The translations under genes and the position numbers were made by a program. From Deltaproteobacteria bacterium (lineage in GTDB: Bacteria; Desulfobacterota; Binatia; Bin18), in the NCBI GenBank assembly GCA_016874775.1, contig VGTJ01000001.1, positions 1 through 40,886 on the forward strand: a stretch of 40,886 nt of DNA, written 5' to 3'. Shown piece after piece: positions 7,954-15,168 of the stretch. The notes beneath the pieces are model-generated. The model had not been told where the DNA came from and searched no databases. It was given only the letters and a program-made list of their open reading frames with translations. Each line of letters starts with the position of its first letter. Positions within the stretch are counted from its first letter, which is position 1.

Positions 7954-8945
7954 GCGGCCTTCCTCCTGTGTCGTTGAGGTTCTGGTTTCTTCTCCTGTAA
8001 GGTCTGTGTCGAGCGTTTCAGATACATCCGCAAGCGTACCAGCGCGCGTTGTTCGCGTACTCGCACTTGCTCACGGGTGCAATGCAATTGTTGGCTGACT
8101 TCCGCCAGCGTATAGGGGCGGGTCTTTCCGATTCCGAAGCGCAGACGGAGAATGTCCGCCTCCTGGGCCGGGAGACTAGCAAGAGCATGATGTAACTGTT
8201 TGGTCGTGTCCGCGTTCTGGAGAGTGCTCTCAGGAGACGCCTCTTCAGGGGCTGCGATGAGGTCGATTAATGAGCCATCGTTCTTTTCTTCAAGAGCAGC
8301 ATCAGAAAAGCCGTGCGTAGGTTGTTGGCAGGCTAGCGTGCGAGCAAACGCCTCGCGTATCCACCAGACCGCATACGAGGCGAACCTCACCCCTCGGTCA
8401 GGGTCGAACTTCTCCACCGCGCGCATCAGTCCTAGGGCTCCCTCCTGAACGAGGTCAAGGAGACTTACACCCTGCTGTTGATAACGCCGAGCTAACATGA
8501 CAACGAAACGAAGATTGCGATGCACCATTTCGTCCCGGCAGTGGCGGAAGTGAGCGAGATGCGCGTGCATCTGTGTCAGCCAGGTCTGGAGGGAGGCAGG
8601 AGGGGGCTGTGTTGCGTGCCGGTTACTCTGCTTGACATGTGCTTCGACATGGTACACAAGGCGTAGGATGTCTCCCTCACTCAGTGTGTCAGATGATACT
8701 GGCAGCAGCTGTTCGCCAACATGATGGAGAAGGAGAGCACGATGGGTTTGGACTGAAGTGATCAGCGCGAGCCACGCGGCCCGCGTCCGACAGGCTAAAG
8801 CGTATTCCTCTGCGCGATCGAATCGCGGACAATGCGCAAGATCAAGCGAGAACAAGTGTAACAGGTTCGGTGTGGTTAGTGGGCGTTGTTTTTCTTGCTC
8901 CGATTCAGTTGCATCGTGACTGTAACTCTGTTGAGAGATACTCAT
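7950..8945 (-). CDS. RNA polymerase sigma-70 family factor lacking sigma-3
   Basis: A 331-residue protein. Residues 138-207 are sigma region 2, including LVQEGALGLMRAVEKFD (core binding) and FASYAVWWIREAF (-10 recognition and melting). Residues about 249-312 are region 4, with SLPAQEADILRLRFGI and a helix-turn-helix TLAEVSQQLHCTREQVRVREQRAL. Only about 42 residues separate them, so the usual sigma-3 domain is missing, although LIDLIAAPEEASPE resembles the region 3.2 linker. The N-terminal 135 residues are not recognisable as region 1.2. The protein is intermediate between group 2/3 sigma factors and ECF factors. It is probably the first gene of an operon expressed from promoter site B (8985-9050). 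Confidence 0.9.
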   Translation of the reverse strand: MSISQQSYSHDATESEQEKQRPLTTPNLLHLFSLDLAHCPRFDRAEEYALACRTRAAWLALITSVQTHRALLLHHVGEQLLPVSSDTLSEGDILRLVYHVEAHVKQSNRHATQPPPASLQTWLTQMHAHLAHFRHCRDEMVHRNLRFVVMLARRYQQQGVSLLDLVQEGALGLMRAVEKFDPDRGVRFASYAVWWIREAFARTLACQQPTHGFSDAALEEKNDGSLIDLIAAPEEASPESTLQNADTTKQLHHALASLPAQEADILRLRFGIGKTRPYTLAEVSQQLHCTREQVRVREQRALVRLRMYLKRSTQTLQEKKPEPQRHRRKAA

Positions 8946-8984
8946 TGCTACCGACTCCCTACTTTTTTGTGTCGACTTGCGAAG

Positions 8985-9050
8985 AAGATAGACAAGGGCG
9001 AAGTCGAAGTCATAAGGAAACGGTCAAATTTTGGTAAAGTTTTGGTAAAG
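8985..9050 (-). promoter_or_regulatory. Four-repeat 11-bp operator and promoter, site B
   Basis: GAAGTC at 9006 is followed by cores TAAG at 9013, TCAA at 9024 and TAAA at 9035 and 9046, again exactly 11 bp apart. On the minus strand this leads to TATGAC (9014-9009), an 18-bp spacer and TATCTT (8990-8985), about 40 bp from the sigma-factor ATG. Between GAAGTC and the last core the layout matches site A base for base in spacing. Confidence 0.7.
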
Positions 9051-9097
9051 GCGCTGAGCGAGGCTGAGATTGTCCTACATGTGGACCTTATCCGCCC

Positions 9098-9123
9098 CCC
9101 TCTCTCCGGTCACGGAGAGAGGG
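9098..9123. other. Perfect stem-loop 3' of the deleted propeller gene
   Basis: An 11-bp perfect stem (CCCTCTCTCCG pairing with CGGAGAGAGGG) closes a four-base loop, GTCA. It lies 20 bp past the stop of the minus-strand gene 9143-9622 and upstream of site B. No U-run follows on the minus strand, so it is not a standard intrinsic terminator. It could still block read-through into the sigma operon or stabilise the 3' end of the message. Confidence 0.5.
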
Positions 9124-9142
9124 AAAAATCACTGAAATCTAC

Positions 9143-9622
9143 TTATGGGAAGATCGGTGTCTGCGCATCGATCGATTTGAGGAACTTCACCAACCGTTGG
9201 CGGTCTTTGGGCTTGCTTAAGGAATCAGTCCCGTTTGTTCCTGCACTACAGTGCGTCACGTTTTCCACGACGCATTCCAAGGTCGGGCATGCACCACTAT
9301 GAAAAGAGGTTGCATTGATGACGGACACTGTGCCACTGACCGTGTTGGTGACATACACCTTGCTATTGTCAGGCGTAATGGCGATACACCCTGGTTCATC
9401 TCCTACGGTAATCTCCTTCGCTTTCTGTGCGCCTCCACTGCTGACATCAAAAATGGTGACCGAGTCGTTGTCTGGATTGGCAACCCACAGTTGACGATCG
9501 TTACTCGCTAACGCGATCAGGGTCGAATGTGTGGGTTTGGCCCACAATGGTGTTGCTGTTATCGTGACGCCTAACGTTGTCGCGATGGCAGCGGCAAAGA
9601 AACGTCTCCTGGATCTCTTCAT
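9143..9622 (-). CDS. Internally deleted YVTN propeller protein (heme sites lost)
   Basis: A 159-residue protein starting with GGAGGAGAT upstream and overlapping the previous stop by four bases (ATGA). The signal peptide carries RSRRRFF, a twin-arginine-like motif, unlike the Sec-like signal of the 772-aa paralogue. Residues about 30-103 match the first propeller blades of that paralogue (LIALASNDRQLWVANPDNDSV, KVYVTNTVSGTVSVINA). The sequence then jumps to its extreme C-terminus (HSGACPTLECVVENVTHCSAG, LSKPKDRQRLVKFLKSID). About 600 residues, including both CxxCH sites and most blades, are absent while the frame is kept. It is either a remnant made by deletion or a minimal functional form; the retained ribosome site and operator favour continued expression. 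Confidence 0.75.
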   Translation of the reverse strand: MKRSRRRFFAAAIATTLGVTITATPLWAKPTHSTLIALASNDRQLWVANPDNDSVTIFDVSSGGAQKAKEITVGDEPGCIAITPDNSKVYVTNTVSGTVSVINATSFHSGACPTLECVVENVTHCSAGTNGTDSLSKPKDRQRLVKFLKSIDAQTPIFP

Positions 9623-9840
9623 ATCTCCTCCTCCTGTTTGCTTTGGTTTTCTTCTAAGACCGATGTGATGAATGCCAACAACTCCTCAATGGAGCCACAA
9701 CGACGAGCACGACCAGACGAAATATGTTCCACGCGCCCATAGATGCGTCCCTGGGAGAGGTCAGCCTGAGTCGACAATTGGAGGACAAAGGCGCGACGAG
9801 TGGGGAAAGTGTGCACTTCAGTAGGTGATGCTTTGGGCAT
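9619..9840 (-). CDS. Small conserved protein, copy 2 (RAFVLQL...GRVEHISSG family)
   Basis: A 73-residue protein, paralogous to the product of 3672-3944: TRRAFVLQLSTQADL, GRIYGRVEHISSGRARR and SIEELLAFITSVLEE align along the whole length. It is compact and probably alpha/beta, with no signal peptide, no Cys and an acidic C-terminus (ENQSKQEEEI). The start lies about 57 bases downstream of the TSS proposed from site C. There is no good ribosome site. It overlaps the downstream propeller gene by four bases, so the two are almost certainly co-translated. No described family is recognised; a chaperone, adaptor or PilZ-like ligand-binding role can only be guessed. Confidence 0.7.
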   Translation of the reverse strand: MPKASPTEVHTFPTRRAFVLQLSTQADLSQGRIYGRVEHISSGRARRCGSIEELLAFITSVLEENQSKQEEEI

Positions 9841-9903
9841 ATTGGGCTCGCTGTATCGTGTTCGTTCGCTCTTCCGTTATCTCGCGGTTTTCAGTCTGGG
9901 GAA

Positions 9904-9970
9904 GATATAAGGGAAACCGACAGTGAAGTCGTAAGCAAATTGTAAAATTTCGATAAAATTTTCGTAAAAG
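9904..9970 (-). promoter_or_regulatory. Four-repeat 11-bp operator and promoter, site C
   Basis: GAAGTC at 9925 is followed by cores TAAG at 9932 and TAAA at 9943, 9954 and 9965, exactly 11 bp apart. On the minus strand this continues into TACGAC (9933-9928), an 18-bp spacer and TATATC (9909-9904), upstream of the second small-protein/propeller operon. The divergent NHL-propeller gene starts 199 bp away on the other side. The rest of 9841-10168 holds no supported gene. Confidence 0.7.
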
Positions 9971-10168
9971 TTGTCTATCGTGGCCGAGGGCCACTACCGC
10001 AAAAACCCCTTCCGAGACGGGTGCCTGAAGATAATTTGTTGAGGAAGATCAAGACAATGCGCTTAAAGAGAGAAGCGATCGGTGCTGGACTTGCATTGTA
10101 AGTAGGTAAATAGTACCGAGCATCCGAGACGGATGAATCACCAAGACAACAAAAAAGGAGGAAACACG

Positions 10169-11767
10169 ATGAACCGCTATCAATCCGCAGGTAGTGCAGG
10201 CCCAAAAGCTGCCGCAGGGTGGCAAATCACCCATCTCTCACCAGCGAGTGGGTTGTTTGGCGCCAATGGGATGCGAGTTGGCCCTGATGGTCGACTCTAT
10301 GTAGTCCAGGCATTTGGCAGTCAGATCAGTGCGATCAACACCGCGACTGGCGCGTGCGAGACGATTTCTCCCGTCGGTGGACCAATCGTTGCCCCGGACG
10401 ATATCGTGTTCGATTCGCATGGAGTGATGTATGTGACAGAAGTGATGAATGCGCGAGTGTGTGCGCGGACCCCAAATGGTGAAACACGGCTGATTGCCGA
10501 TAATGTTCCGGCTGCGAATGGCATCACCGCGTATAAAGATCGTCTGTTTATGGATGAATGCCGCCCTGATGGGCGATTGTTTGAACTCTTCCCTGATGGC
10601 CGAGCGCCACGGCTGATCGCTGATCATCTTGCGTTACCGAATGCGCTTTCCGTAGGACCAGACGAGCAGATCTACTTTCCGCAAATTGCTGCTGGTGAAA
10701 TCTGGCGGGTGCCGCTCAATGGGGGGACGCCACAACGTTTCATGTCGGGGTTAGATGTACCGACGGCCGTGAAGTTCGATCAAAAGGGTGTCCTTACGAC
10801 GACTCAGGCAGGCAATGGTGAGATTCTCAGGATCGACATTCAAAGCGCTGCGAAAACGGTGGTTGCCAAAGTGCGACCAGGCATCGATAACTTTGCGGTC
10901 GATGCTGATAACCGGCTGTTCATTTCTCACTTTATCGATGGTGGGGTCGCCGAGATCCTCAATAATGGCCAAGAACGTGTCTTGGTTCCAGCCGGCTTGC
11001 TTGGACCGATGGGACTCGCCGTTGGCGGTGATGGGACACTCTATGCTGGTGACGGTATGAGTGTCGTGGTGATCTCACGCGATGGTAAGCGTAGTCGACC
11101 GGGGATGCTGCTTGATGAAGGATTTCCAGGTTTTGTTCGTGGTGTTGCGGCTGGTCCAGGTGGAGCACTGTATGTGACCAATTCGGCTGGGTCTGTCAGC
11201 TCGTATCATCCTGGGACGCGCGCGTCTCAGGAATTGACGACCGGTTTGCAAGAAGCCTTGGGATTGGCCTGTGCGCCAGATGGATCGGCGATTGTGGCTG
11301 AAGCCGGTGCGGGCAGAGTAGTGAAGGTCAGCACTAAAGGTGACGTGTCAGTTGTGGCGCAAGGATTAGGGCGGCCTGCAGGTGTTGCGGCAGCGTCGGA
11401 TGGTTCCTGCTATGTCAGCGAAGCCAGTGCCGGTCGTGTGATTAAACTCAACGGTGGGAAAAGTACAGTTGTGGAAGGACTGCAAACCCCGCATGGTGTT
11501 GCCCTTGCTGGAGATCAACTGCTCATTCTTGATGTTGGCAGTAAAGAACTGACGAGCTTCTCGCTATCAACTAAGCAGCGTCAAACTATTGCAACGCATC
11601 TTCCGGTGGGTGCTGCTCCTGGCATCACCCCGAAGCCACTCATGGGCATAGCCGGTCTAATCCCTGGCCCCCTCTCACCCTTTGCCGGATTGGCGGTTGG
11701 CAGTGACGGCACGATTTACCTTGCTGGCGATGGCGAGGGCAGCGTGTTGGCGGTGAAGAGAGCCTAG
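10169..11767 (+). CDS. NHL/SMP-30-like beta-propeller protein
   Basis: A 532-residue protein. The start at 10169 follows AAAAAAGGAGG by seven bases; an upstream in-frame ATG at 10133 has no such site. The sequence repeats units of about 40 residues such as MRVGPDGRLYVVQAFG, LSVGPDEQIYFPQIAAG, VAAASDGSCYVSEASAG and LAVGSDGTIYLAGDG, giving perhaps two six-bladed propellers in series. This resembles gluconolactonase/SMP-30 and virginiamycin-B-lyase folds. No signal peptide is visible, so it seems cytoplasmic, unlike the two propeller proteins encoded to its left. Hydrolase or lyase activity cannot be assigned from sequence alone. It is transcribed away from site C, which might also affect it. 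Confidence 0.85.
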   Translation: MNRYQSAGSAGPKAAAGWQITHLSPASGLFGANGMRVGPDGRLYVVQAFGSQISAINTATGACETISPVGGPIVAPDDIVFDSHGVMYVTEVMNARVCARTPNGETRLIADNVPAANGITAYKDRLFMDECRPDGRLFELFPDGRAPRLIADHLALPNALSVGPDEQIYFPQIAAGEIWRVPLNGGTPQRFMSGLDVPTAVKFDQKGVLTTTQAGNGEILRIDIQSAAKTVVAKVRPGIDNFAVDADNRLFISHFIDGGVAEILNNGQERVLVPAGLLGPMGLAVGGDGTLYAGDGMSVVVISRDGKRSRPGMLLDEGFPGFVRGVAAGPGGALYVTNSAGSVSSYHPGTRASQELTTGLQEALGLACAPDGSAIVAEAGAGRVVKVSTKGDVSVVAQGLGRPAGVAAASDGSCYVSEASAGRVIKLNGGKSTVVEGLQTPHGVALAGDQLLILDVGSKELTSFSLSTKQRQTIATHLPVGAAPGITPKPLMGIAGLIPGPLSPFAGLAVGSDGTIYLAGDGEGSVLAVKRA

Positions 11768-11803
11768 GAGTGTCAAACGGTTCGCAGTTCGGAGTCGAGA
11801 GAG

Positions 11804-11824
11804 TAGGGTGGGCATTGCCCACCT
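11804..11824. repeat. Short palindrome after the NHL gene
   Basis: GGTGGGCA and TGCCCACC form an 8-bp stem around one base, 40 bp past the stop of the propeller gene. The GTAGGGTGGGCATTGCCCACC type of palindrome is common between genes of environmental proteobacteria. No U-run follows, so it is not called a terminator. Confidence 0.4.
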
Positions 11825-11890
11825 GAACTCATCAAATGTGGGTTCGTGCGTCAGGCGCGCGAACCCTTGGTTAGGGGAGGCGTAGTGACA

Positions 11891-12454
11891 ATGAGAAAAC
11901 TGTCACTTTTAGTTATTTTCCTTGGACTCGCGGGGTATATCTCTGTGACCTCGGTATATGCTGAAGAGAAGTTAGAAAAAGCAAAGAGGGAACGTATGAG
12001 CAACAAATCAGAAATCGCGAGCAAATTTATTGGCACCTGGCGGCTGGTTTCTGTTGAAGCACGACGACCAAACGGGGAGGTCGCACCAACGCCTGCTCGG
12101 TATGGCGCGAAACCTATGGGCTATTTGATGTACGACAACACCGGGCACGTTGCGGTACAGATCATGCGACCAGATCGTCCCAAGTTTGCTGTGAGTGATA
12201 TCGATAAAGGAACGCCCGAAGAGCTGAAAGCGGCATGGGAAGGGTATAGCGCGTATCTCGGGACCTACGAAATCAACGAGGCTGAAGGTTTTGTCGTCCA
12301 CCATGTCGAAATTAGTTCGTTTCCCAACTACGTCGGTTCCGATCAGAAACGGTTCTATGAACTTTCTGGCGACACCCTCGTGCTAAAGCCCCCGCAACGA
12401 CAAGTGGGCAACGAACAGCTCAACATGCGAATCACTTGGCAACGTGTGAAATAG
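11891..12454 (+). CDS. Secreted lipocalin-like protein
   Basis: A 187-residue protein. I choose the ATG at 11891, behind GGGGAGG, because the signal peptide begins there (MRKLSLLVIFLGLAGYISVTSVYAEE). The mature part starts with the FIGTWRLVSVEARRPNGE motif of the lipocalin-like domain family (Lipocalin_5 type), followed by GYLMYDNTGHVAVQIMRPDRP and YLGTYEINEAEGFVVHHVE, all typical of that small beta-barrel. The ligand is unknown. The location is probably periplasmic. It follows the NHL gene by 123 bp and precedes the DUF3011 gene in the same direction. Confidence 0.85.
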   Translation: MRKLSLLVIFLGLAGYISVTSVYAEEKLEKAKRERMSNKSEIASKFIGTWRLVSVEARRPNGEVAPTPARYGAKPMGYLMYDNTGHVAVQIMRPDRPKFAVSDIDKGTPEELKAAWEGYSAYLGTYEINEAEGFVVHHVEISSFPNYVGSDQKRFYELSGDTLVLKPPQRQVGNEQLNMRITWQRVK

Positions 12455-12485
12455 ACTTTATACGTGGGAAGGAGGGGGTGTTGGT

Positions 12486-13076
12486 ATGAGTAAACCGCAA
12501 TGGTTTGTGTCGTTGGGCAGGAAAGCGTGTGTCTTCTCGCTGCTCACAGGCCTGAGTGTGATCGGCTTGCTATCAGTGCCAGCTCAAGCTGCACAGTCGA
12601 TTAACTGTGCAAGTGAGAGCGGGCGGCATCAGTATTGTCGAGCACAGACTGATGGGTATGTGCGGCTTGACGAGCAATACTCAGACGCTCCGTGTGTGGC
12701 TGGACGGACCTGGGGCTATGATGATTGGGGTGTGTGGGTAGATAACGGCTGCCGTGCGCGCTTTATTGTCGGGCGACGCGACTATTATAACGAGCCACGT
12801 AAACGACCCCGCGACTACGATCGGCGCGATTACTATGATGAGTCTGCTCCTGCGGCCCAAACAACTCGCTGTGCCAGTAAAGGTGGTCGGTATAGTTACT
12901 GCCCAACCGATACTGGTGGTTACGTTCGACTGGAACGGCAACTCTCCGATCGGCAGTGTGTCAAATGGCAGTCCTGGGGGTATGATTCTGGTGGAGTATG
13001 GGTTGATCAAGGGTGTCGCGCGGAATTTACCGTCGGTCGTCGGCGCGGCTATTCCCGCGACTGGCCGTGGCAGTAG
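12486..13076 (+). CDS. Secreted protein with two DUF3011 repeats
   Basis: A 196-residue protein with a signal peptide (cleavage near AQA at about 35-37). Two copies of the Cys-rich DUF3011 unit follow, at about 40-97 and 128-185. Each reads C-A-S-x-GR-x-x-Y/QYC...GYVRL...C...WGYD..GVWVD.GCRA.F.VGRR. The four conserved cysteines in each copy suggest two disulfides per domain. The linker is rich in Arg, Asp and Tyr (RKRPRDYDRRDYYDE) and is probably flexible. DUF3011 has no established function. The ribosome site GGAAGGAGGGGG lies about ten bases upstream, and a strong terminator follows at 13111. Confidence 0.85.
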   Translation: MSKPQWFVSLGRKACVFSLLTGLSVIGLLSVPAQAAQSINCASESGRHQYCRAQTDGYVRLDEQYSDAPCVAGRTWGYDDWGVWVDNGCRARFIVGRRDYYNEPRKRPRDYDRRDYYDESAPAAQTTRCASKGGRYSYCPTDTGGYVRLERQLSDRQCVKWQSWGYDSGGVWVDQGCRAEFTVGRRRGYSRDWPWQ

Positions 13077-13110
13077 CATCCTGAGGACAGCAACGGTGAG
13101 ACTGAAGACG

Positions 13111-13150
13111 AACGGGAGAACCGGCGCCCGCCCTTCTCCCGTTTCCTTTT
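13111..13150 (+). terminator. Intrinsic terminator after the DUF3011 gene
   Basis: A perfect 10-bp stem (AACGGGAGAA pairing with TTCTCCCGTT) encloses a GC-rich 13-base loop and runs straight into TCCTTTT and further T-rich sequence. It lies 35 bp downstream of the stop codon. Confidence 0.7.
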
Positions 13151-13291
13151 TCTCTGATTTCCCGCATCAGCTTTTCCCCTTCTCGCATTCTTTCATTTGC
13201 CGATCCATTGTTCGAGCTACCGACTCTCCGTTCCTTCTCTCTGTATAGCTCGGCGCTAGCCGTATTTCTTTGCACCCGCTATAGTAGCCGG

Positions 13292-13975
13292 ATGGCAAAC
13301 GCACCCGTAGTTACTCCAATTCCTTCAGCAACAGTTATTCTTGTCCGTGAAGCCGGTGGGCATCTTGAAACCCTGCTTCTGCGACGTAACTCAAAAATCG
13401 CCTTTCATGGCGGCGCATGGGTTTTTCCCGGCGGACGTATTGACCCAGAGGATCATACGCCGGAAAGCCCTGAAGACATGTTGGCTGCAGCACGGCGGGC
13501 CGCTGTACGTGAATCTCAGGAAGAAGCTGGTTTGACGGTACCTCATGAGGAGATGATTTGGGTGTCTCACTGGACCACTCCAGAAGGACAACCGCAAAGA
13601 TATTCGACCTGGTTCTTTCTGGCTGCAGCAAGAGATGAGGCGGTACAGATCGATGGCGATGAAATCCATGATCATCGCTGGATGCGGCCTGATCTCGCAT
13701 TAGCTGCACAACGTGAGAAAGAAATTGAGCTTCCCCCACCAACCTTTGTGACACTGACGAAGTTGTCAACCTATCGTTCAGTGACCGAGACGCTTTCTCA
13801 CCTCAGCGCAAGAGAGCCTGAAATCTTCGTACCACGCTACACCAAAGTGACTGGAGGCATCTGCTCGATGTACGAAGATGACGTTGGCTATCCTGATGTC
13901 AACGTCGACCGTCCAGGCCAACGTCACCGTTTGTGGATGATTGAGAGCGGGTGGAAATACGAGAAGACCAGCTAA
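13292..13975 (+). CDS. NUDIX hydrolase
   Basis: A 227-residue protein. The start at 13292 (MANAPVVTPIPSATVILVRE) matches the usual beginning of the fold; an upstream start at 13208 would add an unlikely hydrophobic tail. The Nudix box is split by an insertion: GGAWVFPGGRIDPED, then about 17 residues, then AARRAAVRESQEEAGL carrying the metal-binding REsQEEaG. This insertion and the following WVSHWTTPEGQPQRYSTWFFLA resemble the NUDT19/CoA-diphosphatase-like branch. It probably cleaves a nucleoside diphosphate derivative such as a CoA ester in the cytoplasm. The ribosome site is weak. Confidence 0.85.
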   Translation: MANAPVVTPIPSATVILVREAGGHLETLLLRRNSKIAFHGGAWVFPGGRIDPEDHTPESPEDMLAAARRAAVRESQEEAGLTVPHEEMIWVSHWTTPEGQPQRYSTWFFLAAARDEAVQIDGDEIHDHRWMRPDLALAAQREKEIELPPPTFVTLTKLSTYRSVTETLSHLSAREPEIFVPRYTKVTGGICSMYEDDVGYPDVNVDRPGQRHRLWMIESGWKYEKTS

Positions 13976-14179
13976 GGCAGTTCGGAGTTGCAGATAGTTC
14001 GGAGTTCGGTGTCTCAATCAAACCCCAAGAGATTGGCATACCGGTGTTGTCACTCTGAGTGCAACGAAGGGTCTCTCTGAGAGATTCTTCGCGGAGGTTA
14101 TCCTGAGCGTAGTCGAAGGGCTCAGCATGACACCTCTGCGAGGGTGCAACATAAAGTGTACGAATGTGCTGTGGCTGAG
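13976..14179. repeat. Intergenic region with dispersed repeat fragments
   Basis: No gene is supported. It holds GTTCGGAGTT units (13980-14011) of the kind also seen at 11780-11793, and at about 14097-14132 the sequence TATCCTGAGCGTAGTCGAAG followed by GGCTCAGCATGACA, a dispersed intergenic repeat known from many environmental genomes. It separates the convergent NUDIX and oxidoreductase genes. Confidence 0.4.
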
Positions 14180-15157
14180 TTAGACCTCAAGGACAATTTT
14201 CCCAAAGTTGCGGTTTTCCTCCATATAGCGATGCGCCTCGGCGGCCTTCGCTAGTGGGAAAACACGATCGACGATCGGTTTGATACGGCCTGACGCCAAG
14301 AGTGGCAGCCATCGCTCGCGGAAACGTTGCGTGATGTCGATCTTGTCGGCAAGGGTGCGTGCGCGCAACACTGAGCCGAATATCTGCAACCGTTTGGCCA
14401 TGATCAGTTGCAAGTTGGCTTCGACTTTGACACCACCCATCAACCCGACCAGCACGAGTCGGCCACCGATCTTCAAGCTCTGCAGGTTTTTATTCCAATA
14501 GCCTGCACCGATGAAGTCTTCGATCAGGTCGACCCCCTGACTATTTGTGACTTCTTTGACCCAATCAGCAAAGTCTTGCTCTTTGTAGTTACAGCCTGCA
14601 CTGGCTCCGAGTTCGATACAGCGTTGAATCTTCTCTGCTGAACCAGCAGTGACAAGAATGCGCGCGCCAATCTCACGTGCCATCTGGATACCAGCAGTCC
14701 CGACACCACTTGCTGCGGCGTGAATCAGCACTGTTTCCCCAGCTTGAAGATTGCCAAGGGTGAACATGGTCTCTTGCGCGGTAAAAAAGACTTCTGGGAC
14801 TGCGGCAGCCTGAACAAAAGTCCACCCGGAGGGAATTGGAATTGCCATCCGGGCGTCGAACACAGTTTTCTCGGCATACCCGCCACTGCCGACGAGTGCA
14901 CAGACGCGATCGCCTGGTTTGACGCCTGTGACAGCAGAACCGACTGCTTCTACTTCACCCGCCAGTTCAAGGCCGAGAATATCGCTTTCTCCTGGGGGAG
15001 GAGGATAGTTCCCTGCACGCTGTAAGGTGTCGGCACGATTCAGCGCAGTGGCGCGTACACGTACTAAGATCTGCTCTGCTGTGGGAGTGGGGTCCGGAAC
15101 GGTTACGAGTTGTAAAACCTCTGGGCCACCAGGATTGATTGCGCGAATTGCTTGCAT
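14180..15157 (-). CDS. Zinc-free medium-chain NAD(P)H:quinone oxidoreductase family protein
   Basis: A 325-residue protein preceded by GGGAGGG. It has the GroES-like N-terminal half (ILGLELAGEVEAVGSAVTGVKPGDRVCAL) and a Rossmann nucleotide-binding half with HAAASGVGTAGIQMAREIGA. The zinc ligands of alcohol dehydrogenases are missing, so it belongs to the quinone reductase/PIG3/crotonyl-reductase side of the family. It probably reduces a quinone or enone with NADPH in the cytoplasm. It starts 11 bp after the stop of the enoyl-CoA hydratase gene, so the two form an operon and may act on related acyl or enone substrates. Confidence 0.9.
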   Translation of the reverse strand: MQAIRAINPGGPEVLQLVTVPDPTPTAEQILVRVRATALNRADTLQRAGNYPPPPGESDILGLELAGEVEAVGSAVTGVKPGDRVCALVGSGGYAEKTVFDARMAIPIPSGWTFVQAAAVPEVFFTAQETMFTLGNLQAGETVLIHAAASGVGTAGIQMAREIGARILVTAGSAEKIQRCIELGASAGCNYKEQDFADWVKEVTNSQGVDLIEDFIGAGYWNKNLQSLKIGGRLVLVGLMGGVKVEANLQLIMAKRLQIFGSVLRARTLADKIDITQRFRERWLPLLASGRIKPIVDRVFPLAKAAEAHRYMEENRNFGKIVLEV

Positions 15158-15168
15158 GAACCCTCCCG

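Noticed and set aside
9098-9123. Intrinsic terminator for the minus-strand propeller gene
   Set aside because: The stem is perfect but no U-run follows on that strand, so I list it only as a stem-loop.
10057-10101. Short frame MRLKREAIGAGLAL before the NHL gene
   Set aside because: Fourteen codons, no ribosome site, and the next gene has its own strong site at 10169; not supported.
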